Assembly (NCBI GenBank): GCA_029939715.1
Contig: JAOZSJ010000045.1
Coordinates: 1-26,408, forward strand
DNA length: 26,408 nt
Origin: 4572-123 sp002084545
Lineage (GTDB): Bacteria > Desulfobacterota > Desulfobacteria > Desulfobacterales > 4572-123
Direction of reading: 5' to 3'
Below the pieces are notes generated by a model. It made no database searches. It was not told the origin of the DNA and saw nothing but the letters and a program-made list of their open reading frames with translations. Each line of letters opens with the position of its first letter. The stretch's first letter is position 1. A program made the position numbers and the translations under genes. Positions 8,488 through 15,278 of the stretch are shown in pieces.

Positions 8488-8796
8488 CTAGCAGGAACCG
8501 GCGGAACCGCAGCCCGAGCATCCGGCGCCTAACTCTATGCCGCTGGTGATTTTAAATCCGTAATTGGTAAAATCGACATTTATTGGTGCTGCCTTTTCCA
8601 TGAATTTTTTATCGACGATATATTTAAAATTATCAATTTCATAGGTATTATCAGTGTCTTTAGGCTCATCCAGAGCCATGGCAAGCGATGGCCCGCCTCA
8701 TCCACCTTCATTTAAAAATATTCGTACCGGCGAAACTTCGCGATCCTTAAAATATTCTGCAAGTTGAGCAGTTGCAGCAGCGCTGACTTGAAGCAT
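8488..8796 (-). CDS. HesB/IscA-like selenoprotein (in-frame UGA read as selenocysteine at residue 33)
   Basis: A 102-residue protein if TGA at 8698-8700 is read as Sec. The upstream frame begins MLQVSAAATAQLAEYF and reaches NEGG; after the TGA it resumes without frame change as GGPSLAMALDEP. That context (NEGG-U-GGPSLAMAL) matches the A-type Fe-S carrier fold, and Sec falls where IscA has its first conserved cysteine. The C-terminus GCSGCGSAGSC supplies further thiols (C93, C96, C102). HesB-like selenoproteins with this Sec context are a known family in Deltaproteobacteria and related anaerobes. ATG 8796 has a strong ribosome site (AAGGAGG, 5-base spacer), which supports a live gene rather than a pseudogene. 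Naive annotation would keep only residues 40-102. Function beyond a Fe-S carrier or thiol-redox role is not known. Confidence 0.88.
8663..8677 (-). promoter_or_regulatory. Candidate bacterial SECIS hairpin inside the selenoprotein gene
   Basis: On the minus strand, 20 bases after the UGA, GGCTC and GAGCC form a perfect 5-bp stem around the loop TGGAT. The loop falls about 26-30 bases past the UGA and carries a G at its second position, as described for bacterial SECIS elements read by SelB. An alternative longer stem (GGGCCAT/ATGGCTC, 8673-8694) overlaps it but puts the loop too close to the UGA. Confidence 0.5.
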
Positions 8797-8861
8797 GTTA
8801 TCCTCCTTGTAAATAAGTCGGCCCGTCCTTCCGGGCAGGCCGGATAAAATAAACTTTAAAT

Positions 8862-8890
8862 ATTATAATAACACTTTTAAACTTTGTCAA
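8862..8890 (-). promoter_or_regulatory. Consensus sigma70-type promoter of the selenoprotein gene
   Basis: Minus strand: TTGACA (8885-8890), a 17-base spacer, then TATAAT (8862-8867). Both hexamers and the spacer match the consensus exactly. The predicted start near 8855 leaves a leader of about 60 bases that contains a short GC hairpin (GCCCG/CGGGC, 8821-8836) before the ribosome site. Confidence 0.75.
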
Positions 8891-9039
8891 TTCCGCTGTC
8901 GTAAAATTGCATGGATACGGCAGCAAACCGGGATCTTCATCAGGTCCGATACTCTTTCAGTGTTAAGTGAAGAGAGCGCAAAAAGAAATTTTAGTTACAA
9001 AATAAAATTCAGCCACGGAGATGTCGGTAATTGCTTAAT

Positions 9040-11148
9040 TCAATTCGTAGTTCCGCATGATGTTTTCATTACGATCAGGCTGACGGTTTTTAAGAGTATC
9101 AACACTCCCGCAGCCTGGAGAATACCGCAGTATGGAATAAGTACAACACTTGTAAAGAGTGTGCCGCAGGCCGCTCCGGCCAGGTCTGCTGAAAATGTGC
9201 GGGTTAACGCCGAAGTGTTATTCCCTTTCAAATAAAGGGCCAGTGGAAACTGAAATCCGCAGACCATGGAGATTGAAAACCCGAAGACCAGATAAAAAAA
9301 GATCGGCAACCTGTCTCCGGACTGCCAAAGGGCCATGATAAAGATGCCCATTAAGGCGATCAGAAAAAAATCAGTCAGGTATAAAAAACGCCGCCGATTC
9401 CTGCTGATCCTGGTGCCGAGCCATGCACCGGGCAGGAGACCGCTTAGAAAAGCGGTGACGATAAGCCCGATATGAAGATAGATATATCCGAAAAAAATCT
9501 GAAAGGCAAAGATGACCAGAATCTCGCTGCCCATGGAAATCCATCCGCTGGAAAATAAAATAAATTCTTCAGCGCGGATACAAAACAGGTAGATACCGCA
9601 CAGCAAAATCAGGATAATGATGAATATGGCCGGAGATGTTGAAAATTTGGCAAACCACTGGGCAAACATCAGCCGCATCAGAGCGGGTGAGAGATCCTGG
9701 TTGATGGGTGTCGACGGATCCAGTAATTCACGCAGGGCTGTAATCCTATGGGCTGTGATGTCGCCGTAAAAATAGCTGCCGATATACCGGCTACTGATCT
9801 GCTTTTTGGCAAGCAAGGCCGGGATGTCGCTGTTTATGGGCGCATTGCGGCATAAAAAAATGATCTGTTGCCCGGGGATCAGCAGGAGATGATTAAAAAA
9901 GGGAGTCAGTGAATTATATACGGAAGAGAGTTTTCGGCGCTGGGGTTCGGCCAGGTAATTTTCAAACCCGGTCATGGCAAAACTCAATATTCCTTCATCG
10001 GTCAGACGGGATCTGGCAAGTTTAAAAAACCGCGTGGTAAAAAATCGGTTGAGCTGAAATGTTTCCGGTTCCGGAAGATTGATAATAACGGCATCATAGC
10101 GTTTTCGGGTTTTTTTCAGAAAGAATCTTGCATCTTCATGAATAATCCGAAGTCCTGGTATTTTTTTAATGAATTCATATTTGAATCCGGCCATGGATAT
10201 TTCCGGATCAAGCTCTATATAATCGATGGATTGAAGATGATATTTTTTGATCTCGGACAGCATGCCGCTGCGGGCGGAAATCAGCAGAACATGGTGCGGT
10301 GTATCCAGTTGTGACAGGGCATAATGAATGTTTTGCTCGGCAGCAGCCGGGCTGTGGGTGCTGAAAAGGGGCATCCCGTTTGAAAAAAGAGTGAATTGAT
10401 CCAGATTTTGATGCACCTCCACCCGGCCGTAGGGTGTTTCCCGGTAATAAGCCAGGCGTCCCGTGAGCGGATTCAGGGAAAAGGTTTCAAAAAAAACACC
10501 TGCCAGAAGGCAGCAAGCCGTCAGGCTGCTGCCTGTCAGCACCCAAACCCCCCATCTACGGTTGGCTGGAAACACGAGAAAAGATGCCGCCAGCAGGGGC
10601 AGGCTGGACAGAAATACAGCCTGTAAAGGAGATACAAGGTAGACCAGGGCAAATGAAAAAACAACGCCGCCGGAAATATCGCCGATATTGTCGCTGATAT
10701 ATATCATGGCTCCGGGAAATCCGGGCTGCAGGTTTCTTAAGGCCATCAGGAAGCAGGGCAGGATAAAACCCAGCAGCAGACAGTAAGGAAGCATTAAGAA
10801 AAAAGTGTAGGCAAGAATCGGGTAAAATCCCACGGAGGAGCCGGGAATAAATACCACGTCCCGCAGCAGGCGGATGGCCATGATCTGGACCGGCGGCAAA
10901 AATGTCAACGCAAGTGCCATCCATCCTATCGTGGACAGGGTGACCTGGCGCTGACGGTCCAGCAGGCCGCGGGCCAGCAGGGTACCCATACCGTTTAAGC
11001 TCAGCCAGTTGAAAAAAATCAGGGCAATGATAAACTCATTGCCCTGGAACTGGGCCAGAAACTCCCGGATTGTCAAAAGCTGGAGCACCACCGAAGCAAT
11101 GCCGGCTGCCACAATTACACGGATGACGGCATTTTTATCTCTGTTCAT
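9040..11148 (-). CDS. Polytopic membrane protein with a spermidine synthase-like domain
   Basis: 702 residues in three parts: about six hydrophobic helices (residues 10-220), a soluble SpeE-like Rossmann domain (about 230-440), and further helices (about 490-700). The middle part keeps YIELDP (310-315), which holds the ribose of the S-adenosyl donor, and EDAR (338-341). Two other features are altered: the glycine-rich loop reads SARSG rather than GGGDG, and the catalytic DSTDP-type motif of aminopropyltransferases reads NLPEP. It is therefore unlikely to make spermidine. Similar fused membrane proteins are usually annotated as fused MFS/spermidine synthase, and their reaction is unknown. Its ATG lies 14 bases inside the end of the MEMO-AMMECR1 gene, which implies translational coupling and a shared role. 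Confidence 0.82.
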   Translation of the reverse strand: MNRDKNAVIRVIVAAGIASVVLQLLTIREFLAQFQGNEFIIALIFFNWLSLNGMGTLLARGLLDRQRQVTLSTIGWMALALTFLPPVQIMAIRLLRDVVFIPGSSVGFYPILAYTFFLMLPYCLLLGFILPCFLMALRNLQPGFPGAMIYISDNIGDISGGVVFSFALVYLVSPLQAVFLSSLPLLAASFLVFPANRRWGVWVLTGSSLTACCLLAGVFFETFSLNPLTGRLAYYRETPYGRVEVHQNLDQFTLFSNGMPLFSTHSPAAAEQNIHYALSQLDTPHHVLLISARSGMLSEIKKYHLQSIDYIELDPEISMAGFKYEFIKKIPGLRIIHEDARFFLKKTRKRYDAVIINLPEPETFQLNRFFTTRFFKLARSRLTDEGILSFAMTGFENYLAEPQRRKLSSVYNSLTPFFNHLLLIPGQQIIFLCRNAPINSDIPALLAKKQISSRYIGSYFYGDITAHRITALRELLDPSTPINQDLSPALMRLMFAQWFAKFSTSPAIFIIILILLCGIYLFCIRAEEFILFSSGWISMGSEILVIFAFQIFFGYIYLHIGLIVTAFLSGLLPGAWLGTRISRNRRRFLYLTDFFLIALMGIFIMALWQSGDRLPIFFYLVFGFSISMVCGFQFPLALYLKGNNTSALTRTFSADLAGAACGTLFTSVVLIPYCGILQAAGVLILLKTVSLIVMKTSCGTTN

Positions 11149-12631
11149 GGAAATATTGAACCTGATAGGTCATTACTTCCAGATCCGTGGTCTGCCAGGC
11201 ATCGGCAGCCAGTCCGGCTTTACGGCATAAATGGCCCAGAAAATCCTCGGGCCGGGGCAACTGGTCCCATACCTGGGGCAAAAAAGTTGCACGGGCATAT
11301 CCCTTGCGGATGATTACCCCGTCTATTCCGCAACGCAATTTTGCCGCGAGATCCTTTCCGTCTGTGTACTCCAGTACCCGGGGCCGGGTCAGAACGCTGA
11401 CTTCGATATCAATTTTATCCAGTTCACGGCTTGTAACCGGTGGAAAGCGGGGGTCATGAAACGCCGCATTCAGTGCATTTTTCCTTACTCCCTCACGAAT
11501 GGTTTCATCAGGTTCCAGGCTGCCGATACATCCCCGCAGTTGGCCCTTGATCGTCAATGTGACAAATGTGCCGCACCTGGTTTCAAAATCCGGATCGGCC
11601 AGGGCCGTGTCAAGGGCCGCATCCTGAGAGTTGTCCATGGGCCGACCCAGTTTTTTGTTCAAAGTCCGACGGGCCATCCGGACCAGGGTCCGGCCTTGCT
11701 GTGTACTGAATTGTTTAATGGAAGTTTTGCTTTCTGTCATGGTAGTTTCTCCGTAAAAGGCGATGGCGGCATAGCCGACAACCCTGTCCCGGCTTCCGGC
11801 TGTATCGCCGCTGTTTGCATAATACAAAAGTAAAGGCTGCCAGCCGTGGCGGCGGGCCAGATCCAGAAGAATCATCAGTGGCACTTTTCCGCAGGCACGG
11901 TCGCTGCTCCCGGCCAAACGGCCGGATTCAAGATTTAAGATTATATCGATGGTCTCTCGATCTTTAATCACCGCATCCTGATAGGAAAGATAGTGGGAGA
12001 GATCGGAACTGACAACCAGCAGGGTATCGTTATTCAACAGCGGATCAATGGCACCGGCAAGTTGCCTGGTATTGCCCGGCCCCAGAACCACGGGAACGAG
12101 TTTGAACCGGCCAAGATATACCTGGAGCCAGGGCAGAATGACTTCTATGGAATGTTCGGCGGCATCCGATGCGGGTATCGAACGAAAAAGATTTGATTCG
12201 CGCCGGAGCAGTCCCGCATCGGGGTGCAGATCGACAAGGCCAAGAGGTGTGGCATAAGCATCAACATCACTGACGGCCCCGTTTTGAAACCCGATGCAAT
12301 GGTCCGGAGCCAGAACCATGATTTTGTCAAACCGGCCGGACTGCAGGGCAAAAGCCGCATGGGCCGCCACGGGGCCGGAGTATATATATCCGGCATGGGG
12401 CAGAATAAGGGCCTTGAGACTTTTTTGAGATGGAATTGTTACCGTCGATTCGCGCACCGCCGCAGTCTGTTTTCCAATGAGATCTTTTAACCGGGCGGCA
12501 TCTGCCGGATAAAAACTGCCGGCATATACGGGATGCCTGATATGCCGGGCCCGGGCCGGTAATGCCGCCGTCAGGCTGATTAGCGCCAGCACGAATACAA
12601 CTGTCCCGAAGGGAGAAAACAGCCGGTTCAT
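11135..12631 (-). CDS. Exported MEMO-AMMECR1 fusion (AmmeMemoRadiSam proteins B and A)
   Basis: 498 residues. Residues 1-28 look like a Sec signal peptide with a hydrophobic core (VVFVLALISL) and an AxA-type cleavage site near PARA. Residues about 33-295 are a MEMO domain. H79 (PHAGYIYSG), H111 (APDHC) and C247 (RACGKVP) match the metal ligands of human MEMO1 (H49, H81, C244), and SDLSHY is present. Residues about 311-498 are an AMMECR1 domain with its LRGCIGS motif. In many prokaryotes these two domains occur with a radical SAM protein, none of which lies in this window. A signal peptide on such a fusion is unusual and suggests action outside the cytoplasm. ATG 12631 has AAGGAG 5-8 bases upstream. 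The biochemical role is unknown. Confidence 0.88.
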   Translation of the reverse strand: MNRLFSPFGTVVFVLALISLTAALPARARHIRHPVYAGSFYPADAARLKDLIGKQTAAVRESTVTIPSQKSLKALILPHAGYIYSGPVAAHAAFALQSGRFDKIMVLAPDHCIGFQNGAVSDVDAYATPLGLVDLHPDAGLLRRESNLFRSIPASDAAEHSIEVILPWLQVYLGRFKLVPVVLGPGNTRQLAGAIDPLLNNDTLLVVSSDLSHYLSYQDAVIKDRETIDIILNLESGRLAGSSDRACGKVPLMILLDLARRHGWQPLLLYYANSGDTAGSRDRVVGYAAIAFYGETTMTESKTSIKQFSTQQGRTLVRMARRTLNKKLGRPMDNSQDAALDTALADPDFETRCGTFVTLTIKGQLRGCIGSLEPDETIREGVRKNALNAAFHDPRFPPVTSRELDKIDIEVSVLTRPRVLEYTDGKDLAAKLRCGIDGVIIRKGYARATFLPQVWDQLPRPEDFLGHLCRKAGLAADAWQTTDLEVMTYQVQYFHEQR

Positions 12632-12680
12632 AACAGCTCCTTGATTCGGCGGGTTAAAATTTTTTAGGGTATATTAATGG

Positions 12681-12708
12681 CATATAATGCCTCTTTGCTT
12701 TGTGTCAA
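12681..12708 (-). promoter_or_regulatory. Promoter of the MEMO-AMMECR1 / SpeE-like operon
   Basis: Minus strand: TTGACA (12703-12708), a 16-base spacer, then TATATG (12681-12686). It sits about 50 bases before ATG 12631, which gives a leader of about 43 bases with a good ribosome site. Confidence 0.6.
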
Positions 12709-12831
12709 TAAAAACCGGGCCATAGGTTAGGGTTTATCAAAAGTAAGATAATACTTTGCTCTTCGAAAATTCAAGGACGATACTTGTCGATTTTTTTAAA
12801 ATAGCCTTTTTCCCATGCGGCATATTTTTGC

Positions 12832-12860
12832 TTGCTGTAATTTTTTATACACACTAAGAT
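12832..12860 (+). promoter_or_regulatory. Possible promoter of the YbaK-type gene
   Basis: TTGCTG (12832-12837), a 17-base spacer, then TAAGAT (12855-12860), about 100 bases before ATG 12964. Four of six bases match consensus in the -35 and five of six in the -10, in an AT-rich stretch where chance matches are common. Confidence 0.35.
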
Positions 12861-12963
12861 ATATATTGTTTCGGGCTTCAAGTTATCAATTTTGCCGCCG
12901 GGATACAAAATCAAGTATAAACCTTTGATTTGTCATGAAAGATGCCCGAGTAAAACTATTTCA

Positions 12964-13446
12964 ATGTCAAAGAATAAAACCATTACAACACCGGCCGTTC
13001 GAGTTTTAAAGACCCGGCGTGTTAATTTTTTACTGCATTCCTATAAATACGAGGATAACGGCGGAGCCTCTGCGGCCGCCAGGGCCTTTAATCTCGATAA
13101 GCATCAGGTGATAAAGACGCTTGTGATGGAAGGTGATCCAAAACAGTATTTTCTGGTTTTGATGCACGGGGACAGACAGGTTTCCGTCAAAGCCCTGGCA
13201 CGCTTCCTGAAAATCAAGACTGTTACCCCCTGTGAACCGGAAATCGCTCAAAAAATAACCGGATATAAGGTGGGGGGGATTTCTCCCTTTGGAATCCGAA
13301 AAGCGCTTGCGGTTTATCTTGAATCTTCAATCATGGCACTTGATACGATATATATCAACGCCGGAAAAAGGGGGATCATGGCACAACTGGCACCAGGTGC
13401 TCTGGTCGAAGTTGTTAATCCGGTCATGGTGACCGTGGGTATTTGA
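12964..13446 (+). CDS. YbaK/EbsC-family aminoacyl-tRNA deacylase (Cys-tRNA(Pro) type)
   Basis: 160 residues from ATG 12964, chosen because MSKNKTITTPAVRVL is the usual beginning of the family (TPAxRxL). The frame stays open further upstream to 12892 without family-like sequence. Seen are the conserved HQVIKTLVM (catalytic-loop lysine), KALARFLKIK, TGYKVGGISPFG and the end of the fold. YbaK hydrolyses Cys-tRNA(Pro) misacylated by prolyl-tRNA synthetase. Related EbsC/ProX proteins act on other mischarged tRNAs, so exact specificity is uncertain. The ribosome site is weak. The gene stands alone between a divergent and a convergent neighbour. Confidence 0.87.
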   Translation: MSKNKTITTPAVRVLKTRRVNFLLHSYKYEDNGGASAAARAFNLDKHQVIKTLVMEGDPKQYFLVLMHGDRQVSVKALARFLKIKTVTPCEPEIAQKITGYKVGGISPFGIRKALAVYLESSIMALDTIYINAGKRGIMAQLAPGALVEVVNPVMVTVGI

Positions 13447-13476
13447 TCGGCTTTAAAAAAACCGAGGGAGGATTGC

Positions 13477-13524
13477 ATGTCTGAAGGACTGGCTATTATC
13501 ATTGTCGATGACCGGCATGTATGA
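13477..13524 (+). CDS. Possible 15-residue peptide or gene remnant
   Basis: GGGAGGA lies just before ATG 13477, and the frame runs 15 codons (MSEGLAIIIVDDRHV) to TGA. The peptide resembles the beginning of a response-regulator-like protein, with the hydrophobic strand and DD pair, and stops there. It could be a leader peptide, a remnant of a lost gene or chance. The frame after the TGA shows no recognisable protein and enters the convergent gene at 13546. Nothing else in the 99-base gap explains the strong ribosome-site-like sequence. Confidence 0.2.
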   Translation: MSEGLAIIIVDDRHV

Positions 13525-13545
13525 TACACGCGAGTACCGATTTCA

Positions 13546-14409
13546 TTAATCAATATTTTTCAGTACACGTTTCCAGATTTTTTTTATCTCTTTTGCCGGC
13601 TGTGAAGCGCCGTCATATTCAATGACGGTTTGTCCATCGACCATTGCCTTGGTAAATATTGGATCAAAAGAAATTCGTCCCACTGTTTTCAGCCCGCTTT
13701 GCCTTGCAAAATCTTCAATTTCCCGGGTGACATCCGGATTCAGGTCAAATTTATTTACACAGACCATGGCGGGAACTTTAAAAAAATTCGCCAGTTGCGT
13801 CACGCGCTGCATGTCATGTTTGCCCGATACCGTGGGCTCGGTTACGATAAGCACGGCGCTGGCCCCGCCAATGGATGCGATGACAGGACATCCGACCCCG
13901 GGAGGGCCGTCTGTGATCAAAAGGTCCAGCTTCTTTTTCATTGCAAGGCTGCGTGCTTCCTTGCGCACCAGTGAAACCAGTTTGCCGGAATTTTCTTCGG
14001 CAATCCCGAGCCGGGCATGGACCATGGGACCAAAACGAGTATCCGATTTAAACCATTGACCGCAGGTGTTTACAGGAAAGTCAATGGCTTTTTCAGGACA
14101 GAAATAGACACAAACCCCGCAGCCCTCACAGGCAATGGGGTCCACTTCATAACTTTCGCTGATGGATTCAAAACGGCACAGATCACGGCACAATCCGCAC
14201 TCGGTGCATTTATCCGTATTTATGACGGCACTGCGCCCGCTTTGGAAATCGTGCTGCTCCAGGACCGCGGGGGATGTAATCAGGTGCAGATCCGCGGCAT
14301 CAACATCGGCGTCACACAAAACCTTGCTCTCGGCAAGCGAGGCAAAAGCCGCCATTAAACTGGTTTTGCCGGTTCCTCCCTTACCGCTGATAACGATCAG
14401 TTCCTTCAT
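13546..14409 (-). CDS. MinD-superfamily P-loop ATPase with inserted 2[4Fe-4S] ferredoxin domain (second copy)
   Basis: 287 residues. Deviant Walker A SGKGGTGKTS at 8-17 is typical of MinD/Mrp/Nbp35-type ATPases. A ferredoxin insert follows at about 65-115 with two C-x2-C-x2-C-x3-C motifs (CTECGLCRDLC, CEGCGVCVYFC). The rest of the ATPase domain has DGPPGVGCPV (Walker B region) and CVNKFDLN. Such ferredoxin-carrying MinD ATPases usually occur as adjacent pairs in anaerobes, often beside NifX-like proteins, and are thought to move Fe-S clusters or electrons. The reaction is not established. It lies 15 bases downstream of its paralogue, with a GGAG ribosome site, and is the last gene of the operon. 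Confidence 0.9.
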   Translation of the reverse strand: MKELIVISGKGGTGKTSLMAAFASLAESKVLCDADVDAADLHLITSPAVLEQHDFQSGRSAVINTDKCTECGLCRDLCRFESISESYEVDPIACEGCGVCVYFCPEKAIDFPVNTCGQWFKSDTRFGPMVHARLGIAEENSGKLVSLVRKEARSLAMKKKLDLLITDGPPGVGCPVIASIGGASAVLIVTEPTVSGKHDMQRVTQLANFFKVPAMVCVNKFDLNPDVTREIEDFARQSGLKTVGRISFDPIFTKAMVDGQTVIEYDGASQPAKEIKKIWKRVLKNID

Positions 14410-14424
14410 TAAAAAAGCTCCAGA

Positions 14425-15264
14425 TCAGGCATTGACGATTTGTGCAATGCGCTTGTAAAGTTTTATAAAATTTTCTTTGAATTCGGGCATGACATCCACC
14501 AGAAGCTCTCCCCGTGAATAAGCCTCGGCAATTTTTCGGTCAAAGGGTATTTCCATGAGGATGGGGAGATCCACCGATTTCGCATATTCGCGGACCTTGT
14601 CATCTCCCATGTCCGAGCGGTTGATGACCAGCCCGGCGGGAATGCCCAGAATTTTTACGGCCCCCACGGCCAGTTTCAGATCATGCAGGCCAAAGGGCGT
14701 AGGCTCGGTGACCAGCAGCACGAAATCGGTGTCGGCCATGGCGGTGATTACCGGGCAGGAAGTTCCCGGAGGGGCATCGATGATGGCGATCCTGTCCGGA
14801 TCAATACGGGAGCGAACTTTTTTGATCAGGGGCGGGGCCATGGCTTCTCCCACCCTGAGCTTGCCGTCGGCGAATTTAAGATTTTCACGATGACCGACCT
14901 GAAGGGTCCCCAGTTCACGACCGACTTCCGTGATGGCATTTTCCGGACAGACTTCCATGCATCCGCCGCAACTGTGACAGAGTTCATGAAATGTCAGCAC
15001 GGTTTTCGCAATAACCACAATGGCCTTGAACTGACAGATTTCCGCACATTTTCCACACAGATTGCATTTGTCTTTATCTATTTCCGGCACCGGAGTGGTG
15101 ATTGCTTCGGTTTTATCCATCAGTGGATTTAAAAAAAGATGAGCATTGGGCTCTTCCACATCGCAGTCAAGAATCTGTGCTTCGTCTTCAAGAGAAACAG
15201 CCAGATTAGTGGCGATGGTAGTTTTGCCGGTCCCCCCTTTTCCACTGGCAATACTGATTATCAT
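14425..15264 (-). CDS. MinD-superfamily P-loop ATPase with inserted 2[4Fe-4S] ferredoxin domain (first copy)
   Basis: 279 residues with the same plan as the next gene but clearly diverged. Deviant Walker A SGKGGTGKTT lies near residue 7. The inserted ferredoxin carries CNLCGKCAEIC and CHSCGGCMEVC. DAPPGTSCPV is the Walker B/switch region and VTEPTPFGLHDL follows. It keeps the DVEEPNAH motif after the first strand, where its paralogue has DVDAADLH. The two proteins may form a heterodimer, as MinD-type ATPases sandwich ATP between subunits. It lies 14 bases after the NifX-like gene, with GGAG before ATG 15264. A role in Fe-S or metal-cofactor handling is inference from domains and context. Confidence 0.9.
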   Translation of the reverse strand: MIISIASGKGGTGKTTIATNLAVSLEDEAQILDCDVEEPNAHLFLNPLMDKTEAITTPVPEIDKDKCNLCGKCAEICQFKAIVVIAKTVLTFHELCHSCGGCMEVCPENAITEVGRELGTLQVGHRENLKFADGKLRVGEAMAPPLIKKVRSRIDPDRIAIIDAPPGTSCPVITAMADTDFVLLVTEPTPFGLHDLKLAVGAVKILGIPAGLVINRSDMGDDKVREYAKSVDLPILMEIPFDRKIAEAYSRGELLVDVMPEFKENFIKLYKRIAQIVNA

Positions 15265-15278
15265 ATTGGTGCTCCATT

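Larger units (their letters stand above)
12632..12963. other. Divergent intergenic region of 332 bases
   Basis: An AT-rich gap between the minus-strand MEMO-AMMECR1 gene and the plus-strand YbaK-type gene. It holds a good minus-strand promoter (12681-12708) and a weaker plus-strand one (12832-12860). No coding sequence, RNA gene or strong inverted repeat was seen in the rest. Confidence 0.6.

Noticed and set aside
8673..8694. GGGCCAT/ATGGCTC 7-bp stem as the SECIS element
   Set aside because: Its loop would lie only about 11-18 bases from the UGA, closer than usual; the shorter stem at 8663-8677 fits the spacing better.
8698..8700. TGA in the HesB-like gene as a nonsense mutation or sequencing error
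   Set aside because: The frame continues unchanged with family-specific sequence, Sec replaces a conserved Cys position, the promoter and ribosome site are strong, and a hairpin follows at the right distance.
9040..11148. True spermidine synthase
   Set aside because: The catalytic Asp motif and the glycine-rich loop are both altered, and the domain is embedded between membrane helices.
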